A DNA stretch of 9,521 nucleotides from JAUILA01 sp964563925 (GTDB lineage Bacteria; Bacteroidota; Bacteroidia; Cytophagales; Cyclobacteriaceae): positions 1 through 9,521 of the forward strand of contig CAZLZD010000093.1 in NCBI GenBank assembly GCA_964563925.1, read 5' to 3'. Numbering within the stretch: the stretch's first letter is position 1; each line of letters opens with the position of its first letter. The position numbers were made by a program, and so were the translations under genes. The notes under the pieces were generated by a model, which made no database searches, was not told the DNA's origin, and saw only the letters and a list, made by a program, of their open reading frames with translations. Of this stretch, positions 1 to 8,111 are shown one piece after another.

Positions 1-209
1 ATGGTTCCTATCAGTCGCCATACTTCTTCTCCACCGATATCAACTTTGGTTAGCGTGAAGTTATCACTTGCATTGGGAGTGAATCCGGGATAATTGTCAT
101 CGACAGGATTCGTTGGACCTCCGTTGTCATCGTCACTGCTACATCCTGTGAATGCGCCCATGGCCACTATCGCCAGTACCAGGATCGCAAGTCGTTTCAT
201 TTCTTTCAT
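1..209 (-). CDS. Putative surface lipoprotein, N-terminal part (runs off left edge)
   Basis: An open frame on the minus strand starts with ATG at 207-209 and is still open at the window edge, giving 69 visible residues. The N-terminus is MKEMKR, a hydrophobic core (LAILVLAIVAMGAF), then T-G-C with Cys23 as the probable lipidated residue. A second ATG at 198-200 gives a more compact signal peptide and could be the true start. After the Cys comes S-S-D-D-D-N-G-G. An acidic run in this position resembles the lipoprotein export signal that sends lipoproteins to the cell surface in Bacteroidota. The rest is polar linker followed by the start of a folded domain that I do not recognise. It lies 121 bp downstream of the TonB-dependent receptor on the same strand, with no clear terminator between them. 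I infer a shared transcript and a possible role as the receptor's surface partner. It does not resemble SusD in the visible part. Confidence 0.72.
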   Translation of the reverse strand, partial: MKEMKRLAILVLAIVAMGAFTGCSSDDDNGGPTNPVDDNYPGFTPNASDNFTLTKVDIGGEEVWRLIGT

Positions 210-330
210 TGTTGAATTATTTGATTGATTTAAATGTCCACTGCAAATGTGAGGTGTAATCCTCTTCATTGCCCACCTAAGGTTTTATCAATTCTTTAAG
301 TGTATTTGACGTTTATTACCTTGGTGTTAA

Positions 331-3135
331 TTAGTTTCCTTTAATCAGATCAAAGCTTACGCCCAGGTTAAATCGCACTCCGCGCTTATAGCTGTCAATA
401 TCCAGTTCCTGCATCGTGGCCTGCGGTAATTCCTGTTCTACAATCACATCCGGATTCAGGATATTCTTCACGCTGAACGACAACCCAAATCGCTGGGCCA
501 TGCCGAATCGCATCTGTGAGGTGAAATTCAACGTGTTCACAGGCATCTCGTAGATGTCCCCGACACCCTGGTCACCGATCTGGCGAAGACGGCGGCCAAA
601 GATGTTGTAGGCAAGTGTGAAGTTTCCTGAGAAATTATCCGTTTCGGTGTTATAGGTCAGGTCGGCATTGACCAGGTAATTGGAGGCGCCGGTCAACGGA
701 CGGGTCACCGAATTAGCGGTTCCGACTGTCGATGCATCCAGCGTAACTTCCGAATCAAGGATGGTGACATTGGATCCAAGCGTAAGGTGCTTAAACACTC
801 CGCCCATGAAATCCAGGTTCTTGCGCATTTCAAATTCCGCCCCATATACATATCCGTCGAGCGCATTGGTATAGGTCAGGATGCTCACTGCACCGGTCAG
901 TACGAAAGGCACGATCGGACTGTCAAGTTGCTTGCCGAATGCACTTACACTGAACAAGTCACCCTGCCCGAAGAAATACTCATACCTCAGGTCCAGGTTC
1001 TGGTTGAATGCATTCTGCAGTTCAGGATTACCCTGCTGGGTAAAGTCCTGGAAGGAGGGAGCATACTGGAAGGGCGCCAGTTCCCGGAAATCCGGGCGAC
1101 TGATCGTACGGCTGTATGAAACCCGGATGATCTGGTCATCGGTCAGGTTATAACGTCCCACAACGGAAGGGAAGAATTCATTGTCATCAAGTACTTCGGT
1201 CCTTACCGGCTCAAAATCACTGTCCGTCTGCAGGTTGTAATTGATCTTCTGTTCGGCGATCTCATAACGAAGTCCGACGTTGAATGACAATTTATTTCGT
1301 ATCGGGGAGAATGAATAGATCGCATACGGCGCTATAATATTCAGCGAAGCGGAATAGTCGTCAGAAGGCTGCGTCTCTTCGCGTACATCATAATCACCCT
1401 GTACCAGCTTGTCAAATCCCAGGTACTGATCCGGGTTGTCAATATCGACGCTGCTGTTGGCCGATTCGATCGGGTTCAGCGTATAGGCATAGCGCATGTT
1501 TCCGAAATCACGCTCCTTGTTGCGGAACTGGATTCCGGCCGTCACAGACGAAAACGGATTGTCCAGGTCTTCTTCATTAAGTCCAAGGGCATATTTAAGC
1601 TGTGCTTTACCGGCTACATCGGTATCCTGCATGTCGAGGAAGAACCGGTGGTTTTCGATCACGTCCTCCACATTATAGTTATAGGTCGTACCATCTCCCA
1701 CGTACACCAGCTGGCGGCGATCGGGTTCACCGAAGTTGGCCTGGCTGAAGCTTGCACCCCAGTCAAAGGCCAGCTTGTTGTTTATTTTGTGTTCACCACT
1801 GAGCTGAGAAGTAAACAGTTCGTAAGACCTGTAGGTAATCCGGCGGTTGAACGAAGTCTGGCCGGGGAAATCCACAAAATCCCCTTCAGTATCCAGTACG
1901 TTATTCTCCGAGATATGCGTGTAAAGCGTATTCAGGGTCACCTTGTTATTCTCATTCAGCTTGTACTGGAAATTTCCAAGCACGGCTTTCGAGGTTTCGT
2001 AAGTGTACTGGTCAAAGGTGAAGTCGGTCTTGGTGGATCCATCTGAACGCACCCGCCGAAGGAATCCGTTCCGGATCTCATGCGAATCACTGAAGTTGGC
2101 GTTGATCAGGTAGCCGAATCCACTGTTGGCTTTGGCCCCCTGGATGTAATTACCATACTGCAGTCCGAAACTCTTATTGATGGGTGCCTGGTCTTTTACC
2201 ACCGAAAATCCGTCGTCAAAGGTATTCTCTTCAGTGAGTCCGTCTGACGAACGAAGATCCGCCGTGGAATATCGCCCATCATAATTACGAATCTGAGTGG
2301 GTAGCTCCCGGTCGCGGTTGTATCCAAGCACATCACCCGATTTGAAGGGATCAAACAGGAAGTCTTTCCCGGTAGCCTGTGTATTAAGTCCGGCCCCCAC
2401 CGAAACCCGCAAGATCTCTTCTTCCGGATAATCGAGCGTGTTTACCCGGATAGACGCACCGGAAAAGTCGGCGTAGAGGTCCGGGGAGAATGACTTCACC
2501 ACCTGGAGGCTCTGGATCACGTTGCTGGGGAAAATGTCATAAGGGATAACCCGCTTGTCAGGGTTGGGAGAAGCAATCGGGAAGCCATTGAGCAGGCTTG
2601 AGTTGTAACGATCACCCAATCCGCGGACCACCACGAATTTTGAACCCTGGACCGAAAGGCCGGCCACCCTGGTCAGGCCTTCGCCAGCATCCGAGGCACC
2701 TACTTTGGTAAGTTCCTGGGCGCCGATATTCTGCACCAGCAGGCTGGCATCCTTGCGCTCCAGCAGAAGGATGGTCTCAGCGGTTTTGTCGGCTTTGGCG
2801 GTGACCACCACTTCCTCCAGCTGAACATCGTCTGATTCCATCTGGATAGTAAGTGATACCTGTTCGCCAGGATTTACCGTAAGGTCTGTGACTTTAAAAT
2901 TCGCATATCCGATAAAGGAAGCGATCACATTGTACGTACCGGGATCAACGGAGAACTGGAAATTTCCCATTACATCCGTAGCGGTACCAATGGTGGTACC
3001 TTCGATGTAGACGTTGGCGCCGATGACATCCTCACCGGTGGTCTTGTCCTTTACGGTACCTGAGATGATTCCCTGTTGCGCAAACATCTGAAACGACGCC
3101 AGCATCAGGGTAATTACAAAAGCAAAATTTTTCAT
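331..3135 (-). CDS. TonB-dependent outer-membrane receptor with N-terminal carboxypeptidase-regulatory-like domain
   Basis: A 934-residue outer-membrane transporter expected to import a ligand using TonB/ExbBD energy. Residues 1-19 are a signal peptide ending MFA, with the mature protein starting near Q20. Residues 22-100 form the carboxypeptidase-regulatory-like beta-sandwich (ISGTVKDKTTGEDVIGANVY onward). A TonB-box-like LEEVVVTA lies at 106-113. The plug spans about 120-235 and contains VVVRGLGDRYN, LNGFP, the FPS of IFPSNVIQSLQVVK, and SFSPDLYADFSG. The rest is a beta-barrel ending in an amphipathic strand (GVRFNLGVSFDLIKGN). The plug signature is closer to the receptor class typified by Xanthomonas/Caulobacter proteins than to SusC, and no SusD gene is seen next to it. 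The ligand cannot be told from sequence. ATG 3133-3135 is supported by the signal peptide. A -7 box and a dyad lie upstream, and a lipoprotein gene follows. Confidence 0.93.
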   Translation of the reverse strand: MKNFAFVITLMLASFQMFAQQGIISGTVKDKTTGEDVIGANVYIEGTTIGTATDVMGNFQFSVDPGTYNVIASFIGYANFKVTDLTVNPGEQVSLTIQMESDDVQLEEVVVTAKADKTAETILLLERKDASLLVQNIGAQELTKVGASDAGEGLTRVAGLSVQGSKFVVVRGLGDRYNSSLLNGFPIASPNPDKRVIPYDIFPSNVIQSLQVVKSFSPDLYADFSGASIRVNTLDYPEEEILRVSVGAGLNTQATGKDFLFDPFKSGDVLGYNRDRELPTQIRNYDGRYSTADLRSSDGLTEENTFDDGFSVVKDQAPINKSFGLQYGNYIQGAKANSGFGYLINANFSDSHEIRNGFLRRVRSDGSTKTDFTFDQYTYETSKAVLGNFQYKLNENNKVTLNTLYTHISENNVLDTEGDFVDFPGQTSFNRRITYRSYELFTSQLSGEHKINNKLAFDWGASFSQANFGEPDRRQLVYVGDGTTYNYNVEDVIENHRFFLDMQDTDVAGKAQLKYALGLNEEDLDNPFSSVTAGIQFRNKERDFGNMRYAYTLNPIESANSSVDIDNPDQYLGFDKLVQGDYDVREETQPSDDYSASLNIIAPYAIYSFSPIRNKLSFNVGLRYEIAEQKINYNLQTDSDFEPVRTEVLDDNEFFPSVVGRYNLTDDQIIRVSYSRTISRPDFRELAPFQYAPSFQDFTQQGNPELQNAFNQNLDLRYEYFFGQGDLFSVSAFGKQLDSPIVPFVLTGAVSILTYTNALDGYVYGAEFEMRKNLDFMGGVFKHLTLGSNVTILDSEVTLDASTVGTANSVTRPLTGASNYLVNADLTYNTETDNFSGNFTLAYNIFGRRLRQIGDQGVGDIYEMPVNTLNFTSQMRFGMAQRFGLSFSVKNILNPDVIVEQELPQATMQELDIDSYKRGVRFNLGVSFDLIKGN

Positions 3136-3156
3136 TTCCTAGATTTAAATTTTGTG

Positions 3157-3164
3157 CAAAGCTA
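3157..3164 (-). promoter_or_regulatory. Candidate Bacteroidota -7 box for the TonB-dependent receptor
   Basis: Read on the minus strand this is TAGCTTTG, a full match to the TAnnTTTG -7 consensus of the Bacteroidota primary sigma factor. It ends 21 bp before the receptor ATG, implying a leader of roughly 15 nt. No TTG sits at the usual 19-21 bp spacing upstream; the nearest similar triplet is TTA at 3182-3184. The -33 element is therefore weak or replaced by an activator. Confidence 0.45.
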
Positions 3165-3214
3165 GGAGGATGAAATACCAGTAACCGGATTTGCGGTTTT
3201 ACGAATTGTTTAAC

Positions 3215-3230
3215 ATTTGAGGTCTCAAAT
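3215..3230. promoter_or_regulatory. 16-bp dyad, possible operator upstream of the receptor
   Basis: ATTTGAGGTCTCAAAT consists of two perfect 7-bp inverted arms (ATTTGAG/CTCAAAT) around a 2-bp centre. The spacer is too short for an RNA hairpin of the full stem, so a site for a dimeric DNA-binding protein is the more natural reading. It lies about 80 bp upstream of the receptor start codon and about 50 bp upstream of the candidate -7 box, consistent with an activator or repressor site. One 9-bp half, GTCTCAAAT, recurs at 3314-3322. I do not recognise the regulator. Confidence 0.4.
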
Positions 3231-3270
3231 CATCCGCTCTTAACAAATCCGTAACAGTCTGTTTTGTCTG

Positions 3271-3309
3271 GGATAAAATAGCAGGTTTAATGGAGAATAA
3301 AGCCCTGCT
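3271..3309 (-). terminator. Probable rho-independent terminator after moxR
   Basis: On the minus strand AGCAGG (3309-3304), a 2-nt bulge GC, TTTA (3301-3298), an 8-nt loop, TAAA (3289-3286) and CCTGCT (3285-3280) form a 10-bp stem with one bulge. ATTTTAT follows (3279-3273). It begins 22 bp after the MoxR stop codon and separates that gene from the receptor promoter region. The T run is short, so termination may be partial. Confidence 0.55.
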
Positions 3310-3330
3310 TCCAGTCTCAAATAATATTAC

Positions 3331-4323
<993 letters not shown>

Positions 4324-4421
4324 GAAATTGCGTTTCTGCCGTGCTGGTTTTTGTAACGTAAAGTAGCGCAATTATATACAATTAACCGAAAAAAATGTTA
4401 CCAAGGGGGCTTGTTCCGCGG

Positions 4422-4431
4422 TTACCGGTAA
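4422..4431. promoter_or_regulatory. 10-bp perfect palindrome in divergent intergenic region
   Basis: TTACCGGTAA is its own reverse complement and lies between the divergent MoxR and phosphoesterase genes, 31 bp before the phosphoesterase ATG. It could bind a regulator acting on one or both genes. A 10-bp palindrome can arise by chance, so this is only suggestive. Nearby -7-like sequences on the plus strand (TAATTTTA at 4429-4436, TAACTTGG at 4438-4445) each have one mismatch to TAnnTTTG. Confidence 0.22.
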
Positions 4432-4461
4432 TTTTACTAACTTGGTCAGAAACCTCCGCCT

Positions 4462-5148
4462 ATGCGAACATTTGTCATCGGGGACATACATGGCGCCGCC
4501 AAAGCCCTTGAGCAATGCCTGGAAATGGCGTCATTTGACCGGGAGAATGACGAGCTGATCTGTCTCGGGGATGTATGTGACGGGTGGCCGGAAACCCGCG
4601 AATGCATAGAAATCCTGCTCGACCTGAAAAAGCTGGTGATCGTCCAGGGAAATCATGATAAAATGGCGCTGGACTGGGCCCAGCAGGGAATACTTGATGA
4701 TGTCTGGCTCAGCCAGGGCGGTGAGCAGACACGCCAGAGTTATCCAGATGGCATGCCCTCGGAGCATATCCGGTTTCTTGCCGAAGCACCTTATTATCAT
4801 GTGCGGGAAAATAAGCTGTTTGTACATGCGGGAATCCTGCCCGGCAAACCGCTTCGCGAACAAGGTCCGGAGATTTTCCTTTGGGACCGGCAACTGTTCA
4901 ACGAGGCCCTAAGGGCCAAACAGAAGGATAACCCGATTTTCTACACGGATTATGATGAGATTTACCTGGGTCATACGCCCGTTCATCATTATGGATGGCT
5001 TGAGCCGGTGCTGTCCGGAAATGTCTGGTTTATGGATACCGGGGCCGCATGGCAGGGTACTCTTTCCATGATGGAAATCCATACAAAGGAAAAGATAGTG
5101 AGCGACCCGGTGATGGACATGTACCCTGCGGGAAGTGGCCGTTTTTAA
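4462..5148 (+). CDS. PPP-family metallophosphoesterase (Ser/Thr phosphatase or ApaH-like)
   Basis: A 228-residue cytoplasmic enzyme of the calcineurin-like/PPP superfamily that hydrolyses phosphoesters at a two-metal centre. The motifs appear in order: GDIHG (7-11), GDVCDGW (36-42), GNHD (63-66), VHAG (121-124), WDR (141-143), GHTP (170-173) and DTGA (192-195), giving the expected Asp, His and Asn ligands. In the second motif the usual GDxVDRG reads GDVCDGW, so the Arg that contacts phosphate in PP1-type enzymes is Gly. I believe such GDxxDGW variants occur in Bacteroidota and their phages, so this is probably a subfamily feature rather than damage. The substrate could be phosphoprotein, a dinucleoside polyphosphate or another small molecule. 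It is monocistronic, divergent from moxR and convergent with the nuclease gene, leaving only 47 bp to that gene's stop codon. Confidence 0.9.
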   Translation: MRTFVIGDIHGAAKALEQCLEMASFDRENDELICLGDVCDGWPETRECIEILLDLKKLVIVQGNHDKMALDWAQQGILDDVWLSQGGEQTRQSYPDGMPSEHIRFLAEAPYYHVRENKLFVHAGILPGKPLREQGPEIFLWDRQLFNEALRAKQKDNPIFYTDYDEIYLGHTPVHHYGWLEPVLSGNVWFMDTGAAWQGTLSMMEIHTKEKIVSDPVMDMYPAGSGRF

Positions 5149-5185
5149 TGGTCTGAGTGGTCAACCTCCCTGACTTATTATTTGA

Positions 5186-5199
5186 CTGAAGATATTCAG
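5186..5199. terminator. Short hairpin at the convergent gene ends (weak)
   Basis: CTGAA-GATA-TTCAG forms a 5-bp stem with a 4-nt loop, and the nuclease stop codon (TCA at 5196-5198 on the plus strand) lies in one arm. It sits between two convergent genes where a shared terminator would be expected. The stem is short and no real T run follows in either direction, so I rate it low. Confidence 0.2.
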
Positions 5200-6560
5200 A
5201 AAGAAATAATTTCCATGCCCTGGTGGTAGCGGTGTGACTGGAGATACTGGTTGATCTCCGGGGTTGGCTGGGCAGGCTTAATGACCTCACGGACCTGGTC
5301 GGGCGTGGTAAAGGACATTTCCTTGTGGCAAAACCCAAACCCGCTGTACACCCCTTCCTCCACCAGGATCACTGCATGTTCGTCATGGTCCCTGCCTTCT
5401 CCCACGATCAGATAGGATTCCTCCTGGGTGTCCCAGGAAGAAATCATTTCCTGTACACGTGTATTATAGGCCTCTGCCGGCTCTTCCTGCACACAGGCAC
5501 CCTGGCAACCCCCGGTGGCATAATCATAACAGGCCCCTGTTGACTTCTGTATTCCTGTAAGCTTGGGACAGAGGCCAAACTCGCGGATCTGGGTCAGCAT
5601 GTACTGCCAGGCTTCTGAATGGCTGTGAAAAGAAGCGAGCGCCTGAAGCCCGCGTGCCTGCTTGCCGATCTGCAGGCGAAGAAGGCCGTCCCTGTCCTCA
5701 TATTTGTAAATACCCCAGGCGGAGACCGGCCTCTTCTGGGCCTGGTTGTATTTGGGCCAGAGCCGCTTGATCTCCTGGGATTCCAGGACCAGGGCCACCA
5801 GTTCGTTTCCGGTGAGTTCGAAAGTAATGTGATGAACCTCATTGCGCATGTACTGGTTGCGCCGACCCTTGGCGGTACCGCCGAAATGCCCCAGAATACG
5901 CTTTTTTATATTGATGGCCTTGCCCACATAGATCACACCCCCATGGGCATCAAGGAAATAATAGACGCCGGGTGCCTCGGGAAGGTCTTCAAATTCTTCA
6001 CGTGATAGGTGTGGCGGGAGAATGTTTTCCCGGCTACGGTGGCTGAGCATCTGGCTGACAATTTCCCGGTTTGTTTTGAGAATGCGGTCAAACAGGATGG
6101 CAGTAGCCCTGGCATCACCCCCGGCGCGGTGCCGGTCGGAAATCGGTATCTCCAGGCTTTCACACAGGTTGCCCAGGCTGTAGGATCGCAGGCCCGGAAA
6201 TATTTTACGGCTGAGGCGCACGGTGCAAAGCTTTTTCGGACGGAAGGCATATCCTTCCTGTTCGAGTGCCTGTTTCACAAAGGAGTAATCAAACTGGACA
6301 TTATGGGCAATAAATACCCGGTTACTGAGCCATTGGTAGATCTCCCCGGCCACTTCGGAAAAAAGGGGAGCCTCCTGCACCATGTCATTGGTGATACCCG
6401 TCAGTCCGGTTATGTACCTGGGAATTGGGCGTCCGGGATTGACGAGGGTGGAATACTCATCCACAATTTCCTCACCGTCGTGCAGGTAAATAGCGATCTC
6501 GGTAATGCCGTTGTTTCCGGCGAATCCGCCGGTGGTCTCGATGTCAACAATGGCGTACAT
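5196..6560 (-). CDS. DEDDh 3'-5' exonuclease fused to UvrC/Cho-like GIY-YIG endonuclease
   Basis: A 454-residue fusion. The N-terminal half is a DnaQ/epsilon-like exonuclease: DIETTG (6-11, D6 and E8), HNVQFD (86-91, D91) and HRAGGDA (144-150, H144 and D149) supply the full DEDDh set. From about 195 comes a GIY-YIG domain: PGVYYFLD (197-204), VIYVGKA (209-215), R221, and E260 before the family motif IKRLWPKYN. Then Cys331, 344, 352 and 356 (C-x12-C-x7-C-x3-C) match the layout of the UvrC iron-sulfur site. The RNase H-like nuclease and helix-hairpin-helix domains of full UvrC are absent, so only one of UvrC's two incisions seems possible, as in Cho. A role in DNA damage processing is likely, and this fusion type is known in Bacteroidota and Actinobacteria. 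ATG 6558-6560 sits directly before the exonuclease fold. The gene is divergent from the downstream membrane operon and appears monocistronic. Confidence 0.92.
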   Translation of the reverse strand: MYAIVDIETTGGFAGNNGITEIAIYLHDGEEIVDEYSTLVNPGRPIPRYITGLTGITNDMVQEAPLFSEVAGEIYQWLSNRVFIAHNVQFDYSFVKQALEQEGYAFRPKKLCTVRLSRKIFPGLRSYSLGNLCESLEIPISDRHRAGGDARATAILFDRILKTNREIVSQMLSHRSRENILPPHLSREEFEDLPEAPGVYYFLDAHGGVIYVGKAINIKKRILGHFGGTAKGRRNQYMRNEVHHITFELTGNELVALVLESQEIKRLWPKYNQAQKRPVSAWGIYKYEDRDGLLRLQIGKQARGLQALASFHSHSEAWQYMLTQIREFGLCPKLTGIQKSTGACYDYATGGCQGACVQEEPAEAYNTRVQEMISSWDTQEESYLIVGEGRDHDEHAVILVEEGVYSGFGFCHKEMSFTTPDQVREVIKPAQPTPEINQYLQSHRYHQGMEIISF

Positions 6561-6709
6561 AGTTACTAAATTAGAACAATAACTCCGGAAACCGGGTTAA
6601 TAATTCCCGGGAGTGCGCAAAAAATTGCCCTTCTTAATCCCTGAAAGGCGGCAACAGGGACTGACAGCATAATTAATGCTTTTGGTACGGAATTTACGTA
6701 TATTTATAT

Positions 6710-7258
6710 ATGGCAACGAAAGAAAAAAAAGATAAAACTGCTAAAAAAAGCGATTCGCGGAGCAACGGAAAACTGAAGAAAGGTTTTTCCGTGTCCACCG
6801 TCCTGAATTCAGCCGTTTTTGCCACGGTGATGAAAGTCGCCGAGAAAGTATCCTATAGCAAAAGCCGCGTATTCCGGCTGTTGTCCCATGCCTTTGAAAA
6901 ACTGAAGGAAGAGAGTAATAAACACCGGATTGAAGAGGACGTAAAGCACCAGGTAAGCACACTGATGCGAATGCTTAAGGCATTCTACCGGGGTGATTAC
7001 CGGAAGATCCCCAGCAATGCGATTTTGAGAATACTTGGCGGACTCGTATATTTTGTATGGGTCCTTGACGTGATCCCTGATTTCATCCCCATCCTCGGCT
7101 TCGCCGATGACGTGGCGGTTATCATCTGGGTATACAACGGACTCGTTCAGGAAATCGAGGATTTCGAACGGTGGGAATCTGTCACCGCCATGAATATTGA
7201 TGCAGCCCAGAGTTCGAATGGTCATCATAAAGAAGAAGAAACAACTAAACAGAATTAA
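6710..7258 (+). CDS. DUF1232/YkvA-like membrane-associated protein
   Basis: A 182-residue protein with a very basic N-terminus (residues 1-25, rich in Lys and Ser), a helical middle part, and a DUF1232 core at about 105-141. The core shows the characteristic DVIPDFIPILGFADD, which carries the conserved Asp-Pro-Asp and Gly-x-x-Asp-Asp positions inside a hydrophobic hairpin. The C-terminus is polar and charged. The biochemical role of DUF1232 is unknown to me; members are small membrane proteins often found among stress genes. It is the first gene of a tight operon: only 2 bp separate its TAA from the next ATG. Upstream, TGCTTTTG (6677-6684) is a one-mismatch -7 box that would give a leader of about 20 nt. 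The 149-bp divergent gap also holds a CCGGG-N9-CCCGG dyad (6592-6610). Confidence 0.85.
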   Translation: MATKEKKDKTAKKSDSRSNGKLKKGFSVSTVLNSAVFATVMKVAEKVSYSKSRVFRLLSHAFEKLKEESNKHRIEEDVKHQVSTLMRMLKAFYRGDYRKIPSNAILRILGGLVYFVWVLDVIPDFIPILGFADDVAVIIWVYNGLVQEIEDFERWESVTAMNIDAAQSSNGHHKEEETTKQN

Positions 7259-7260
7259 CT

Positions 7261-7500
7261 ATGAATGGTAATGGAAAATTCCTGGTAGGCCTGCTTGCAG
7301 GTCTGGGTGTGGGTACGCTTGTCGGGCTGCTTATTGCACCGGAAAAGGGAAGTGAGACATACAAGAAACTGGAGGGCGCATTTAAGGATGCAGCGAATGA
7401 CCTGATGGAAGCCGGCAACGATCTGGTTGCCTCAGCTACAGAGGGTGCACGCGAAGGGGCTGCTGCGGCACGGAAAAAAGCGGAATCAGCCAAAAAATAG
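7261..7500 (+). CDS. YtxH-like small membrane protein
   Basis: A 79-residue protein. A glycine-rich hydrophobic segment at about 6-26 is followed directly by IAPEKGSET, the usual YtxH junction in which the helix ends in A-P-x-x-G. The remainder is a charged, Ala-rich amphipathic helix with regular Glu, Lys and Asp, probably a coiled coil or membrane-surface helix. YtxH proteins are general-stress or envelope proteins of unknown mechanism, anchored in the inner membrane with the long helix in the cytoplasm. The gene is closely spaced between the DUF1232 gene (2-bp gap) and the holin-like gene (9-bp gap), so co-expression is almost certain and a shared envelope role is inferred. Confidence 0.87.
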   Translation: MNGNGKFLVGLLAGLGVGTLVGLLIAPEKGSETYKKLEGAFKDAANDLMEAGNDLVASATEGAREGAAAARKKAESAKK

Positions 7501-7509
7501 CCCGGGCGA

Positions 7510-7911
7510 ATGTCTATATTTTCCAGGCTGTTCAGGGCACCTGTGAATTTTGTTGAGTCAAAAGTCGAGCAGGCAAAGGGAGAGGTACGTAAAGAAGTAG
7601 CCAATGCCATGGCCTCGGTGACCATGATCATCATCATGGCAGTGACTGCGTTGATTGTACTCTTTTTTCTGTCGGCCGGACTGGCCATGTTCCTGAACAT
7701 TGTCCTTGAAAGCGAATATGTGGGATTCCTGATCGTCGGGAGTTTCTACCTTATCCTCCTGATTGTTTTTACTGTATTGCGCAACAACAAGGAATTCATG
7801 GAGCGTCTCCGAAAGCGATACCGAAAGGAGTTTGGCGTTCCGGACCAGGAGATCGACGTGGAATGGCCTGAGACGGATGACGAATTGGTGGAAGACGAAT
7901 ACCTTCAATAA
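7510..7911 (+). CDS. Two-TM protein resembling holin superfamily III (PF07332-like)
   Basis: A 133-residue inner-membrane protein. An amphipathic N-terminal helix (1-33, including VESKVEQAKGEVRKEV) precedes two membrane segments at about 36-64 and 70-92. A basic stretch (RKRYRKEFG, 101-109) and an acidic tail (WPETDDELVEDEY) follow. This layout is that of proteins often labelled phage holin family or Holin-X. No phage genes lie nearby, so the name reflects fold similarity and not lysis. It is the last gene of the operon with the DUF1232 and YtxH-like genes. A weak TTCAA-N6-TTGAA hairpin (7904-7919) overlaps the stop codon with TTTTT from 7926, but I see no strong terminator before the tRNA promoter. 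Confidence 0.82.
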   Translation: MSIFSRLFRAPVNFVESKVEQAKGEVRKEVANAMASVTMIIIMAVTALIVLFFLSAGLAMFLNIVLESEYVGFLIVGSFYLILLIVFTVLRNNKEFMERLRKRYRKEFGVPDQEIDVEWPETDDELVEDEYLQ

Positions 7912-7942
7912 GGGTTGAATTAACTATTTTTCGCGCTGTCTA

Positions 7943-7972
7943 TTGTAATATTGATTACCTTCTTTAAATTTG
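7943..7972 (+). promoter_or_regulatory. Consensus Bacteroidota promoter for the tRNA genes
   Basis: TTG at 7943-7945 and TAAATTTG at 7965-7972, separated by exactly 19 bp, fully match the TTG-N19-TAnnTTTG housekeeping promoter of Bacteroidota. Transcription would start at about 7979, giving a leader of some 35 nt before tRNA-Gly for RNase P to remove. No comparable promoter is seen in the spacer before tRNA-Leu, so it probably drives both tRNAs. Confidence 0.78.
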
Positions 7973-8013
7973 CAGTCCGCTTACAAAGGAACGCTTCCTG
8001 AGTAGTGGTTTAA

Positions 8014-8086
<73 letters not shown>

Positions 8087-8111
8087 CGCAAGGCAACGCA
8101 TAAGAAGAATG

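Noticed and set aside
1648..2046. Plus-strand open frames inside the receptor gene (also 680-874, 787-1119, 881-1153, 1496-1678)
   Set aside because: They lie opposite a complete, well-supported receptor gene, have no recognisable domains, and overlap one another in different frames.
6009..6569. A 186-codon plus-strand frame opposite the nuclease N-terminus
   Set aside because: The minus-strand frame encodes an intact DEDDh exonuclease; the plus-strand frame has no family resemblance and no proper upstream signal.
6592..6610. CCGGG-N9-CCCGG dyad upstream of the nuclease gene as an operator
   Set aside because: Five-base arms with a 9-bp gap are easily expected by chance, and nothing else supports a site. 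It is mentioned only in the DUF1232 entry.
7245..7700. A 151-codon minus-strand frame opposite the YtxH-like and holin-like genes
   Set aside because: It is Ala/Ser-rich low-complexity shadow sequence, while the plus strand has three closely spaced genes with recognisable families.
7510..7911. Holin-like gene as evidence of a prophage
   Set aside because: There is no endolysin, structural, integrase or attachment-site signal nearby, and related holin-superfamily proteins are common chromosomal membrane proteins.
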